A stretch of 64,000 nucleotides of DNA from Rhyacophila brunnea (GCA_022495005.1 JAGYXB010001569.1:1550001-1614000); one strand, 5' to 3'. Shown: positions 1-11,152, counted from the first letter of the stretch. Numbers and translations: made by a program. Notes: generated by a model from the letters alone, not told the origin.

Positions 1-379
1 ATTGGTCAGATTTCATTTAACTGTTGCATTCTATTCCGTTACGAAAAAAATAGAGACTTAGATTTAAACTATTTGCGACAAAGAGAGACATACTCAATTG
101 TGAGAAAGTGATAATATTATGAAAATACAGTAGATCTAGATAGAATTGTGACTTGTAGGCTGAAAGAATGTATATAAATACTCGTATGATTACAATTAAG
201 TTTTGAGGCCGTTTTGATCATTTTATAGATGAAACAAATAGCAAATACTTAATGGTAATAAAACCTTATTAGACTTATTTATGTTGCCAAAATAGGTATT
301 TTCCTTTTACCTACTGAAATATTTTTTTGAATTATTAATAACCATGTCCTTGATTTTTCGTACAAGGTATTTATTAGTA
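1..379. other. AT-rich sequence, nothing recognised
   Basis: No open frame, RNA gene or repeat with a partner in this window was recognised here. Confidence 0.4.
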
Positions 380-506
380 ATTTTGAACTATCACAAACAC
401 CCAGGCTTTGAGGAAATCACATAAATATTGTGTCCTCACTGGGAATCGAACCCAGAACTCTCGAGTGGAAGGCCAGCGTCTTACGCACTGCTCCACGAGA
501 GCCGCC
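380..506 (-). repeat. SINE-2 copy with tRNA-like head
   Basis: Read on the minus strand, 506-431 resembles a tRNA: a T arm with a perfect 5-bp stem around TTCGATT (B box) and an anticodon-like loop containing CTTCCAC. The acceptor ends do not pair, so this is not a functional tRNA. The body beyond the B box (about 430-380) matches the sequence after the B box at 34305-34415 and 45449-45640, which makes this one copy of a tRNA-derived SINE family. Homology was judged by eye. Confidence 0.6.
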
Positions 507-1023
507 TACCTACTGTAATATTGTCAATCTCATATGGTAACCCAAGGTGACATCACCCGAACAGACAGAATTTATTAGCATCGTAAAGGGAAGGTTAATT
601 AAGTTAATATTTTGAAGCGCATTTATATCTAATTACAAATCTATATTATTATTCTTTCATTGGTTTGTTTTGAAATACTCAAATCAGTTAAATAAGATTA
701 AATCATTTTAAGGAAGAAGATAGTAATATTCTCTCGGCATTTTAATTACTTTGTCATATTAATTTAAAATTTAATTAGTGATATTTTTTATTCTGAAAAT
801 GGTATTTATCTCTAAAAATTATCCTCTATCCCCATTAATATAAGTAAGATAACGTATAAAATGAGAATTGAGAAGGTAGGTATGTATAATTTAATTAATG
901 GCTAAACCCAACAACCTAAAAAGTCATAGAGCCGAGCCGCCACTGACTCACGTTATCTTAAATGGACCAAAAATTACTTAGTTGCAATGCATCATCTGAA
1001 ACAGTCAAATTTATTGTTTGATT
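507..1023 (-). other. 3' flank and probable 3' UTR of Atf-2
   Basis: This lies just downstream of the Atf-2 stop codon on the minus strand. An AATAAA (plus-strand TTTATT near 1010-1015) occurs only about 10 bases after the stop, with further AT-rich candidates beyond. The cleavage site cannot be fixed. Nothing else was recognised. Confidence 0.35.
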
Positions 1024-1207
1024 CTAATAGTTAGCTGGTTCCTCTTTTGCTTTGGAAACTTTGCAATCAGCATGGCAGGCGAGGGCGTCTCTCAGTCTTT
1101 GAATCTCCTGCAGGGCTTGCGCCAATTTTCTACTTATTTTCTCATTCTCTTCTTCCAGGATTCCATTCCTCGCTTTCACCATTTTGTTCATGGCTTCTTT
1201 TCTAGTC
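1024..1207 (-). CDS. Atf-2: Atf-2 last coding exon (leucine zipper, stop)
   Basis: The acceptor is TATATTGTAG just above 1207. The exon starts with the G that completes an Arg codon, then 60 codons and TAG at 1026-1024. Counting after the basic-region RYR, hydrophobic residues fall at V10, L17, I24, A31 and L38, a five-heptad zipper with one weak position. The exon ends the zipper with LACHADCKV, matching the LLAHKDCPV of human ATF2 at the same spacing. The tail after it is only about 12 residues, so the long C-terminal region of vertebrate ATF2 is absent. It was missed by simple open-frame finding because it is short and spliced. Confidence 0.92.
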
Positions 1208-4200
1208 CTACAATATAACGAAGAAAAACATTAATTATTTTTTTAAATAAATTATAGAATCTTTTATTCAATAAATATTATAGCTAAACAACTTAAGCAC
1301 AGACCTGCGCAGAATCACACTTACTTTCGTGCACATAGAGTAGGTGTGTAAACGCTGGGACTGTGTGTGAAAAATCTGTTTTACACGATACAATAGTATA
1401 TTTACAGTTTTACAATGAATACCCCATCTCGATCGGGGTATTACAAAAAACCTTTACAAAGACAAGCACGAGAAATTTTTGTTTTTAATGTGACCGAATA
1501 TTTAAAATTGATGAAAATACAGTACAATTTAAAATAAATCGGCAAACGAGGCAACTGACGTACCTATTAGCACCGTTCAGAGAGTAATGCTAGAAGACAA
1601 AGAATCGATAGATATGAGATAATTTTTGATCGGTTATTCTTCAATTATACCCAATGACATTAATATGGACAAAGCATCTGGAAAAAAAATGACACTCACT
1701 TTTTTGTCGGGTCTGCCGAATGGCATAATCTGTTCTAACGCCATTACAATAAAGGTGATATTGCTATAAATTCCCCATGACTTTTGTCGGGTTTGCCGAA
1801 TGGCATAATTCATATTTTAATATCAATATCGTTTGTTCAAATGAACATTGACACTAGAAACACTGTTCTAACGCGATTACAATAAAGGTAATATTGCTAT
1901 AAATTCCCGATGCGTGATATCGCATAATGGAAATTGCGAAATTTTGTCACGTCTCGTCTACCTATACATGTGCGAATGTTGCTATGCGCGAATTTACTTG
2001 CTAGCTACTGTACTGAGTGGGTTGTCCATTAATAATGTCACTGATTATACCCCAAAAAAATTCTGTGAGCACGATATAAAAATCGAATATTCTTATAGGG
2101 CAAGTGATTTAGGAATAGACACACATATTATGTAAACCTTGATAATAAATATTGGTGAGGAGTCGGATGACAACGATGATTATTATTTTCAGAACGGAAC
2201 AGTGAGTAAATCAGATGAGATGTCATAGTAATGCGCGATTTATATTGTAAGTAATTTAATAATTCATATTGAAAGTAATATTAACGAATTGCTACGTGTA
2301 ATACGGGCTGCCGTTTTCGTAACTGACCGATAACTTGCGAACTAACCCGAACTTCAAAAATGTCATGCTTATGTTGTCTAGTTATAGTACAGAAATATTT
2401 TATTGAACGTACAAAAGTGGATGGAATGGGAATGGGACTCATCGCAGTCCGGGCAGTGTGCCTTAACAATTAAGCTAATGGTGCGATCACTTAACAAGAC
2501 AAAAATTCCTAACAGGACACATTTGAGGTTTTATTTAAAATTCTGTTAATATTGACAACCATCTTTTGTAATTTTGAATTCGACTGTGGAAAGTAAAAAG
2601 GGCGTAACCCTCATTTTTTTCAAAATAGGTTTATTGCATAATAACGTTGTACATGACTAAATGTACACTGAAAATGCTGATTTATTATCTAAATTTATTA
2701 TCTAGATTTATAAAGCTAGCAATTAAAAAAAAAAAAAAATTTACGCCCATTTTCCTAATTATATTATGAAAATACAGACTGCACTGGAATCGCAACGCGC
2801 ATAATATAATGCCGGAGGAGTTGCCAGCAAGGCCAGAAGACCTAGATGACCAAATCTCAGATGGTTGGACTGCACTATGGGGGATTTAAGGATGATTGGC
2901 TGGAAAGTCATTGGAAAGCGTCGGCGATGGATTACTAGGATGGAAAAGGTTTTCAAATACCAAGACCCAAGGGTCGTAATGTCAGAAATGATGATGATTA
3001 CACTTCAACCACACTAAAAACGATGAGGAATCGTATGTCAAGTTTATGTCTTTCTTTAATAGTAAAATATATTCCGTAAACTTTTCATTTGACATTCGTA
3101 ATTGACTGAATACTTATTGAACTTTGTATTCTGTATTATTTATTTTCAGCCTTCACACACATTACAGGAAAAAATAATGGTAAATGTGCCGCAGAGGTGG
3201 CCATGAGACTGTCTTTTAAGACAAAACCAAACCTAACCTACCCCAACATAATAATATTACCTCATATAATCTTTGTTAGTGAAAATGGTGGATCAAAATG
3301 TATGAAAATTTCAAATTTTCAATTAACGATTATTGGATCGAAAAGCCGATGCGCCGACAGAAAAAGGTATTTATTATAATTGTATACATGGAATAAACTG
3401 TTTTCGTAAAAAAAAAATTATAAAAGCTAATTAAAGCCAAAATCTAAATCAAAACCAACCAATTTTAAAACAAACGAAAAGTAATCAAATCGACGCAATT
3501 CTAGACGTAACCTTCATGAAGAAAATTGTATAGAATCGTAAGTAACTTTAAAATATGCTCACATTGTAATAAATACGATTTCTACATACTATCTGACGGT
3601 ATAGAAATAAATGCTATTGGGTCCTACAGAGGTTGTGAAAAACATCCGAACCGAAAAATCGTTCATCAGAAACTTCCTCGGTTTGAAGATGGGTGGAATA
3701 AAACTGGTGGACCAGCAACTTAATTTTAAAAACATAATAAATATTGTAACAAACCTATATCTTAAAACGGCTGCCCTATTCCTTTCCTGGGCATCATACG
3801 TTTTACTCGTGCCTTTTTTATTTATCTTCAACACGTCATTTCCCAAACAAGTCAAATCTATTGTACTATTTAAATTCTTATTATTATCGGTTACTATAGC
3901 AACATTGTCATTTTTTCTCTTCCTGACTTTAAAATCACGCATATTTCCGTTGGCAAGTATAGAAGGATCACTATTTAAATTGTCATTATTCTTCACAAGA
4001 CCTGAATTAACAATGTTATTAGAGGTGTTACCGCTTTCAAATTTTAGATTTGACGATTTCGATGATAAGTTAATTTTCTGTGGCGAATTCGAAGAGCTTG
4101 CCGCTACGCTTCCCGGACTGAAATAATTATTTGCGGCAATACTTTGATTGAAAGGCGTCTGCTTACTACTATCCTGCGTTAAAATTTCACCAAAGTTATT

Positions 4201-7200
4201 ATTTGCAAATATTATCGTTTGATTATTCTGCGGCTGAATTGTCAATAGTTGAACGTTGTTTCTTACAATTGTCGAAACGCCATTTTGAATCACTTGAGGC
4301 AGTATGACATAATTATCGGGCAACGGCACAACGGATTTCGGCTTAGCGTGTATACTGTTTATGGCGATTTTAGGAGAGTTTTTTTTATTCGTTGCACTCT
4401 GGCTGGAGACAATCGAACGTTGTTTAGCATTACTTTGAATCGCTTCTTTCAACCGTTGTTTGACGTTGGAAGAATTTGAATTTTGTACGGCAACATTCTC
4501 TTTAATTTTTTCACCACCATCAGTAATTACACTAGATGTTTTATCGATGTCATTTTGCGCGTCCTCATCTCTAAAAACCTCTTTCAAATAAACCTTTTTA
4601 CCGTCAGGCCACTTCAGTAATAACTCGTATCCTTTATTAGGATTTTTCTCTTGTAATTCCGACAATAGTTTACAGCCAATTATTTCGGCATGCGGTAACT
4701 CCAAAGCATTAGTTTCAACGACTCCAATATTAGACTCATTAACTTTAGAATTTTTATCCATATTTGAATGTTGATAAACGTTCACACTACCGTCGTCATT
4801 GTCAACAGAAACACGTTTACTTTCTGTCATTTTAAAGTTATGTCTTTTTAATCCTCGTTCGGAAATATCTTGAATATTACTGTGGTTAGATAAACTATTA
4901 TTCTTTACTAAAATTGAAGAATGATCGTCCATACTTTCAGGCATATCTTCAATAGAAATATTATTCAAATCCATCGTTTTATTCTTGGATTCGTTCTCGA
5001 AATGAATCAAAGCCAGGTCGATCGAGCGTTGAGATATTAACTTAGAAAAGTTTTGTTTGACTGTTGCTTTTATATCTAATTTATTACACTCTTTCACGGT
5101 ATTGGCAATCAGATAATCTTTCTTCAGAACGACTTGCAAATCTTTTCTAGAATTTAAATCTGAATTATCATCCGTTTCCATATTGCCTTTAGGAGTTTCA
5201 GATATAGATATTACAGGAATCTGCAATGGTCTCATTGAATTACCGACAGTACTTTTTAAACCGTCTTTATCTGATGATAGATTAATACTGGGACCTGTCT
5301 TTCTTACTTCTGAATGACAATTTGCATCCATGGCAACATTAGACGCGTGAATATCTTCGATATCGATAGAACTCTGTCGGGTTAGCTTCGATTTTGACGC
5401 CCCTTTTTCCATTCTTTTAAATATCCTTCTACCGACAAGTGCCGCCATTTTTTTGTCATGTTTATCGGTACTATCCTGCAAACACACGGCTGTTAAATTA
5501 TCTTCGACGCTGGAAGACATTGATTTGTTCAATTGGACAGATCCTTCGTCACTCGATTGCCGATTAACACCCATTTCCGTTCGTTGTTCCGAGCTGGCAT
5601 AAATAATTATTGGTCCACTCTCGTCAGGAAGGTGTGGAAAAATGTGAGGCGTGTGCAATGTGTCATCCGTCGCTAATAAATTTCCATCTAAATTTAAATG
5701 GTGACTGGCTCCAGAGGACCTGCAAACAATTTGGATATATATATAAATATCAAATTTCGACAATAAGTTTATCCAGCGGTGGGTTTTATAGGTGGTGGTG
5801 TTCAGCCATTAATTATTAAATATAAGGCCGGGTCCACACTGGCAACAAGTTGCTGGCAACTTCGTTAGATTCTATGATAATTATCGTAAAATTTAATGAG
5901 GTTGCCAGCAACTTGTTGCCAGTGTGGACACGGCATAAGAATCTATTTTCATACAAACTAGAAAAATGTGTAATCCGTTTTAATTGAAAATCGACTTTGA
6001 ATGCCATCTAGTGGCCGTTGTTAACAACTACCCGTCATGCAAATGGTGTAATTCCAAAAAAATTGTAGCATTGTGAAATCATGGATGATTCAACTCCACA
6101 GTCATAGATTTGTATAATGCGACACTATAATATCCTGTAAAGTAGTGTTTTTGGAGTTACATAATTTTCTAGTTTCAACGATGATACGAGGGTGGGTCAA
6201 TAAGTCCTTAGAAAAGCCGACAGGTGGCGCGACTAGTACTGTAAGCGGTTTGTTTTCATGCAGCGGCACTACCGATTCAGTATGCTGCGAAGTTTCAATC
6301 AGATTGGTCGGGTTGTTGTGTGTTTCTCGTACATTTAAAAAAAAAATTTGCTTGTGGAAAATGGAAAAATGGAAAATGGATAAAATTGAGTTTAGAGCTG
6401 TTATTAAACATTTTAATATAAAAGGGTTAACAGCAAAGGAAATAAAAAATGAGTTGGATTTAGTTCACGGCATATCTGCTCCTTCACTTGCAACTATTTA
6501 TAACTGGTTAAATGAATTTAAACGTGGTCGTACATCAACAAAGGATGAACCACGCTCAGGACGTCCTGTAGAGGTGACTACACCAGAAATGATCAATAAA
6601 ATCCACGATATGGTGTTAAGTGACCGAAGATTAAAGTTGAGTGAGATAATTGAGGTTACAGGGATCTCAAAAGGTAGCGTCATTTCTATTTTACATGACA
6701 AATTGGGCATGAAAAATATTTCTGCAAGATGGGTGCCGCGTTTGCTCACAGTCGACAATAAACGCAATAGGGTGGTGGCCTCTAAAGCCCTGTTGTCGCT
6801 CATGCAACGCAATCCGGATGAATTTTTTCGTCGCTTTGTGACTGTAGATGAAACATGGATACACCACTATACTCCCGAGACGAAAGAACAGTCAAAGCAG
6901 TGGATTGCGAAGGCGAACCATGTCCAAAGAAGGCGAAAACCGTAAAATCAGCTGGTAAGGTTATGGCTACTGTATTTTGGGATGCACGTGGAATTATTTT
7001 CGTTGACTATTTGGAAAAAGGAAAAACAATAACAGGGGATTATTATGCATCTTTATTGGACCAGCTAAAAAACAAAATTGAAGAAAAACGGCCTCATTTA
7101 AACAGGAAAAAATCCTCTTTCATCAGGACAATGCCCGTGTTCACACATGTTTACGATCAATGGCTAAAATTGAAGAATTGAAGTTCGAATTGGTCGACCA

Positions 7201-9684
7201 CCCACCGTATTCGCCAGATTTAGCCCCAGTGACTTTTTCCTTTTCCCAAACTTAAAAAAATGGCTAAGTGGACAACGTTTTTTTTCAAATGAAGAAGTCA
7301 TCGATTGGACAAATGCTTATTTTGAGGCCTTCCGAAAACTTATTTTTCTGACGGTTTAAAAAAAATTGAGAAACGTCTAACCAAGTGTATTGAGCTCCAA
7401 GGAGATTATGTTGAGAAATAAAAAAAAATACAAAAATAAAAACTGTTTTAATCCTATTTTCTAAGGAATTATTGACCCACCCTCGTATTATACATTATGT
7501 ACAAAGCTACATATATTAATATGATTTTTATTAATAGGGATGAGGGTAATTTTATACGTTAAATACCCTTCTCAGATAAAATAAAATCACTATTTTTTAT
7601 TAAGGCTGAGCTTCAGCTGAGGCATGGTCTAAAAAGATTGTGACTACGCGACGCGCAGATTGTACAAACGACGCGTGCCGAACAAAACATAATTTGTCAT
7701 AAAAATTCAACATGCATCCATTTAATGTTATGTTTATTGTTATATTAGTAATAATAAAATATATTTATTGACATGTTTTCTTTTTCGAATACATGCGTAA
7801 CGTTTTTTTAGTCATCTTTACACGATTTAAGAATATACTCCTCTGACGCCATCATAAAACAAATTGACGTGCTCAGATCTCGACTACCAGTCTCCGATTG
7901 GCAACGAGTGCGAAATTTCATCCCACCTATTGTCGAAAATTATTTGCCTTACACTGATGTATGCTCTTAACTAATTGGCTCCAATGCGTTGCATTTTCTT
8001 AAAAATAAATATGTATGCATCCGGTGAAATGGCACGTTGTTGATAATTGTAGTCGAAAGAGTCATTTAAGATAAGCAAAGTTTGGAACATACCTGGTCTC
8101 CATAGCCCTCTTGAATGTCTCCTCAAATGGATTGACATTCTGCAAGTCTTGGAAGAGACCCACTTCTTCGCAATTCCTTATGAATCGGGTCGGTGTAGGA
8201 GTCTGATCAGCTGAAAGATGAGAAAATACCTTTGTGAAAAGACAAGACAACATAATATTATATTATCATCATCAACCGGGGTCGATCCACTGCTAGATGA
8301 AGACCTCCCATAGCTCCTACCATTCTTCTCGTTTCCTAGTTCTACGCAGCCATATACATCTTCGTTTGTCCTAAAGTGATCCTCATCAATGGCACTTAAT
8401 ACAAACGAATTAACAACTGCGTCTATCCGGGACAACAAATTAATGTCAATTTACAAGTATGTACGATGAGATTGCTCACAGAACCAAATTGGAATGGAGC
8501 GCCTGAATAGCGTCTTCAAATTTAATGTGATTTCTCATTGAGCCTAAAGTGTTCAACCAATGTATGCTAAATACCGAAAAGTTTAACGTGAGGCTTCGCG
8601 GCGGCGCTCGTTTTGTTTTAGGTTTCGAAGTATTGTGAATAAGGATTCCAATCCCGGGATCCCGAACTATTTTCGATACCTATGAATCCCGGGAATGGTA
8701 AACATAATTCCGAAACTTTCGGGATTGATTTGTTTTATCAATTTTTATGGAAAATAAAATAAAAACGGAAATATACTTAACAGAAAAAATACTTTTAATA
8801 ACATATAACTACATTAGAAATAAACTGAGTTTGAACAGAGTTTGATTTATTACCCATGTGTTGCTAATTCATTTTATTTTTTCACATAAATTAATAAAAA
8901 TGAGAAAGATTGGAAAAAAACAATGCTTCGCACTTTTAACAAGTGATTCCACCATGATCTCATACATTTTGCGACAGTTTTATATTTGACTAATTAGATT
9001 TATGAAGCCGAAAGGCCATAAACCATAATTTACTTTACTATTTCAAATCTCGCAAACCCATTGATTAAGTCTTTACTATCAGAAATAGCAATCTCATATA
9101 ATATACGTAAACACTAAACAAAATATTGATTCTACAAAATTTTATAAATGAAAATCGTTTAGATTTGTAAATAGTTTAACATAAATTAAAAATTCCGAAT
9201 TTCACTCAAAAAAAGAACAAAGAAAATTATTATTATATTTTCAACCAGTGTGGACTTAATTTTATGCTTAAATTAGTATGGAGCCATAAAATATGAAATA
9301 TAATATGTCTCGCTTTTTCACCCATCATCATTGCGTTTTTTCTCAATCTACGAGACAATTAAGTTCTCTGAAACTAGGTGACAATGCAACGCACAGGAGT
9401 TAGGGGCATGGGGAATCAGCTTTGAGAGGCCTTCATTCAACATTGGCTTAATCCAGGTTGATAATGATGATAATTGTATAGATTCTACTAACATTATGTG
9501 TCGGAGTGGTCACTTAAACATTTACTGAAACAAGAAAGCTCGTACCGACAAATGTAACTCCTTTAGTCTCGAGCTGCAAATCCATGTCGTGTCTCCGAGC
9601 ATGGACGGCGAGTCTGTCTTCATTTGTGAAAGACTCTCCGCAGCCTGACGCTGAGCAGGAGAAAGGTTTTTCTGGACCTGCCAT
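1024..9684 (-). CDS. Atf-2: Atf-2, ATF2/ATF7-type bZIP transcription factor (whole coding gene, four exons)
   Basis: Nuclear stress-responsive activator of the ATF2/ATF7 family, which binds CRE-like sites as a dimer with Jun-type partners and is switched on by JNK/p38 phosphorylation. Coding exons are 9546-9684, 8093-8210, 3755-5719 and 1024-1207; introns are GT-AG and the split codons (G|CT, AG|G, AG|G) join in frame to give 801 residues. Domains: C2H2 finger C10, C15, H28, H32; TPTP motif with T50 and T52 matching human T69 and T71; a conserved KQRLKEAIQ patch near 506-514; basic region 731-741; zipper from 742. The order of domains and the same number of residues from the basic region to the closing HxDC motif as in human ATF2 make the assignment firm. 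It is much longer than human ATF2 (505 residues) because of the central exon, and the basic region is divergent. The introns hold a mariner element, MITEs and LINE tails. Confidence 0.93.
1640..2040. repeat. Dispersed repeat R2, copy in Atf-2 intron
   Basis: About 400 bp closely matching 50822-51130. It contains an internal unit of about 75-200 bp repeated in tandem form (TGTCGGGTYTGCCGAATGG at about 1705 and 1786; TTACAATAAAGGTRATATTG at about 1744 and 1878). No terminal inverted repeat was seen; family unknown. Confidence 0.7.
2583..2770. repeat. Repeat fragment with GGGCGTAACCCTC end
   Basis: AAAAAGGGCGTAACCCTCA at 2596-2614 matches, in reverse, the sequence at 12803-12823. A second short CGCCC motif closes the AT-rich segment near 2745, before which lies an A15 run. 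Probably a degraded non-autonomous element. Confidence 0.4.
2785..2998 (+). pseudogene. LINE 3' remnant (C-terminal tail of reverse transcriptase ORF)
   Basis: In one plus-strand frame the sequence reads RARPEDLDDQISDGW, and further on KRRRWITRMEK, followed by an ATGATGATGAT tail. This resembles the RxRRWxDxVExD motif at the C terminus of many LINE polyproteins, and short tandem tails are common at LINE 3' ends. No catalytic domain remains. It lies in Atf-2 intron 3, antisense to the gene. Confidence 0.55.
3179..3432 (-). mobile_element. MITE-A, truncated copy
   Basis: It begins at 3179 with the terminal repeat GGTAAATGTGCCGCAGAGGTGG and runs in opposite orientation to the copy at 12960-13261, to which it is clearly similar throughout. 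The other terminus is lost near AAAAGCT at about 3427. Atf-2 intron 3. Confidence 0.75.
3755..5719 (-). CDS. Atf-2: Atf-2 large central exon (654 codons, ends in basic region)
   Basis: Acceptor TTGTTTGCAG ends at 5720 and donor GTTTGT begins at 3754. The exon encodes residues 87-740, a Ser/Asn/Lys/Asp-rich, probably disordered stretch with no known fold except near its end. Recognisable points are a short conserved KQRLKEAIQ near 506-514 (compare KMRLKAALT in human ATF2) and the start of the bZIP, ERNRAAVLRY at 731-740. A motif recurs inside: RQSSIDIEDIH near 201-211 and SQRSIDLALIH near 315-325. ATF2 genes usually split this region into several small exons, so a single 1.97-kb exon is unusual. 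The open frame continues past both splice sites, but the downstream continuation (FVTIFIMF) is intron sequence. Confidence 0.9.
5827..5934. mobile_element. 108-bp palindromic MITE in Atf-2 intron 2
   Basis: The ends are 34-bp inverted repeats differing at one site (5827-5860 and 5901-5934; outer motif GTCCACACTGGCAACAAG), with a loop of about 40 bases. It is flanked by ATAAG at 5822-5826 and 5935-5939, a probable target duplication. It lies about 100 bp upstream (in gene sense) of the large exon, so Atf-2 pre-mRNA would contain a 34-bp stem. Superfamily not assigned. Confidence 0.85.
6187..7485 (+). mobile_element. mariner element copy 1 (1299 bp)
   Basis: Terminal repeats of 25 bp (CGAGGGTGGGTCAATAAGTC at the left; one mismatch at the right) are flanked by TA at 6185-6186 and 7486-7487, as expected for Tc1/mariner. 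It sits in Atf-2 intron 2, antisense to the gene. It is almost identical to the copy at 11153-12454 but carries three further single-base deletions, so it is the more decayed of the two. Confidence 0.97.
6376..7421 (+). pseudogene. mariner transposase, frameshifted
   Basis: The start MDKIEFRAVI (6376; an in-frame ATG also at 6361) leads into paired helix-turn-helix segments and the first catalytic Asp in VTVDETWIHH. The frame breaks after TGGATTGCG at 6909, where one base is missing relative to the frame that continues with PCPKKAKT. Further single-base losses lie in the A-run near 7107-7112, at 7223-7227 (GCCCC for GCCCCC) and near 7325 (GAGGCC for GAGGACC). The D,D34D residues (HQDN; APSD) are still readable. 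It cannot encode a full transposase. Confidence 0.93.
7488..8092. other. Atf-2 intron sequence, nothing recognised
   Basis: AT-rich intron between the mariner copy and the TPTP exon. No repeat partner or coding trace was recognised. Confidence 0.4.
8093..8210 (-). CDS. Atf-2: Atf-2 second coding exon (JNK/p38 target motif)
   Basis: Acceptor CATCTTTCAG ends at 8211 and donor GTATGT begins at 8092. The 118-bp exon reads DQTPTPTRFIRNCEEVGLF and then FEETFKRAMET, nearly residue for residue the transactivation segment of human ATF2 (DQTPTPTRFLKNCEEVGLF). T50 and T52 are the expected stress-kinase sites. With the zinc finger this is the most conserved part of the gene. Confidence 0.96.
8258..8440 (-). 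pseudogene. LINE 3' tail remnant
   Basis: On the minus strand the sequence ends in GATGATGATAATA after a stretch reading LGNEKNGRSYGRSSSSSG, in the style of the C-terminal tail and short tandem repeat of insect LINEs. It lies only about 50 bp upstream of the Atf-2 acceptor at 8211. No domain is left. Confidence 0.45.
8640..9230. mobile_element. hAT-like MITE, CCCGGGA family, copy 1
   Basis: It begins with GGATTCCAATCCCGGGATCC at 8643 and matches 63628-64000 over several hundred bases, including the AT-rich body. The right terminus was not identified, so the end given is approximate. A related element at 62600-63529 has an 8-bp target duplication. It lies in Atf-2 intron 1. Confidence 0.75.
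9370..9478 (+). pseudogene. LINE 3' tail remnant
   Basis: A short plus-strand segment reads like a LINE tail (ISFERPSFNIGLIQV) and ends in TGATAATGATGATAA. Too short to assign. Confidence 0.35.
9546..9684 (-). CDS. Atf-2: Atf-2 first coding exon (C2H2 zinc finger)
   Basis: The exon spans 9546-9713, with acceptor AATTTCAG ending at 9714 and donor GTACGA from 9545; the ATG is at 9684-9682, leaving 29 bases of 5' UTR. It encodes MAGPEKPFSCSASGCGESF and continues to C2H2 residues C10, C15, H28 and H32, matching the MSDDKPFLCTAPGCGQRF start of human ATF2. The acceptor upstream of the ATG shows that at least one non-coding exon exists further right; it was not located. Confidence 0.95.
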
Positions 9685-9774
9685 TTTTATTTGATACTGA
9701 ACCGATGAATTTTCTGAAATTGTAAATAATTAGATCCATTTATAGATAAAACAATATTATTTATCTATAAAGAT

Positions 9775-11095
9775 GTCGACGAATTCATATATTCTGATGG
9801 ATTTAAGTTTTGTACCGCATATTTCATTTGAGTCGTTTTTTGCGAACCGGGTTTCGCCCTTCGGCATCTTCAGGCACTATGTGCACTCATCAAAACGCAA
9901 TACACACTGACAAGGAATACAGTTAATTCTAACTTATATAATAAATTAATACAATAAAGTAGGTAAAAACTGTATCACCTAGGTGCCTATTAAGTCAAGG
10001 ATCACAATAAAAATACAACAAACAAATTATTATGAATAGTTGAAGTGTTTGCAAAAAAACCCCAATTACTAATAATACAATTAATAGGCGTATAGATTGT
10101 CAAAACCCTAATAATAGATCATTAGATTATAATCAATTACACTATATTCTATTACTACATTCAAGCAGTGACGTCCCGTGGGGGTAGGCAGATTGAGTGT
10201 CGCTTGGGGGCGGCTGTTACTTGAACGGCGGCAAATCGAGGGGAATCATTAGGTATACCTATATAAAGGGGTACCTACCTAAACTTAGTAATAACGAAAA
10301 TATCTTTCCATTAAAAAATTGAGCTGACTTGTTGGAAACAAAATGTATTAATTAACATAAAAAAAAAATTGTCAGGCTCGCTATGTCTAGTTTACTTCCG
10401 TTGTCCTTGGACATCACATTCTTGATTACCAGCAACGACACGTGCAGATTTGCGAATTATAGGTAGGTGCATACTTACCTAATTAATTAATTTATACAAA
10501 TATTTTTGCTGGTCACTCACGAGTTTTGAAAGTTGTCAGGTGTATTATTTTTAAATGTATCTGAAACCGTGGACTCGCAATATTGTCTATTGAAGTAGAG
10601 ATGGCATTTAAATTAGATTTAGTGGTGTATATTTTGTTAGTAATGTATCCATAAAACACATTTCTTAGATAATTATTGGAGTAGTAAAGGATGATGAAAA
10701 ATACTGTATAAAAAATTAGGCAGCATTTTGACGCTGCCTAGAGGCGACATTTTATCTAGGGACGTCACTGCATTCAAGAGGTGTAAAATAGTCAATACTG
10801 GGAAAACAATGGCAACGTATTGTGAATTTAATCGAGTTAACTAAAGAGATATAATAATAATATCAGTCTTTAAAAAAGTTATCATAGTTAAATGAATATT
10901 CTTATATGCTACTTTTTTTTATTACATTACTTATTATTAATTTTAATAATACAAATCCACAAATAAGCCCACATACATAAAGATGCCAAAAGGCGACACC
11001 CGGGTCGCAAAAAAACGACTCAAATGGAATAGTACAAAACTTAACTTCGTTAGAATTCCATCGAGTACCCTCAGTCGATAGTACTAGAATTCATA
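9775..11095. mobile_element. Penelope-like hairpin element P1, split by a MITE
   Basis: The left part (about 9775-10165) carries, read in reverse, CTGAAGATGCC, a GGGC stem return and GAAACCCGG; the right part (about 10975-11095) carries a decayed copy of the same arm in the other orientation. It matches the elements at 26583-26800 and 27685-28150. A hAT-like MITE with a perfect 8-bp duplication (10166-10770) interrupts it. The motif resembles the hammerhead-type motif reported from Penelope-like retroelements; no coding sequence is present. Confidence 0.6.
10166..10770. mobile_element. hAT-like MITE-L, copy 1 (605 bp)
   Basis: Ends are CAGTGACGTCCCGTGGGGG and, reversed, CAGTGACGTCCCTAG. An exact 8-bp target duplication CATTCAAG flanks it at 10158-10165 and 10771-10778. 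A second copy is at 52461-53017. Length of duplication and CAGTG ends fit the hAT superfamily. No transposase. Confidence 0.92.
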
Positions 11096-11152
11096 TATCT
11101 TCAGATCTATTCCAATTTAATGCTAAACTGCGGAATTAATAAAGTTTACATA

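Noticed and set aside
431..506. Possible tRNA gene (minus strand, TCC anticodon-like loop)
   Set aside because: The T arm and boxes are good, but the acceptor ends do not pair and related bodies follow the head at two other sites, so it is a SINE head.
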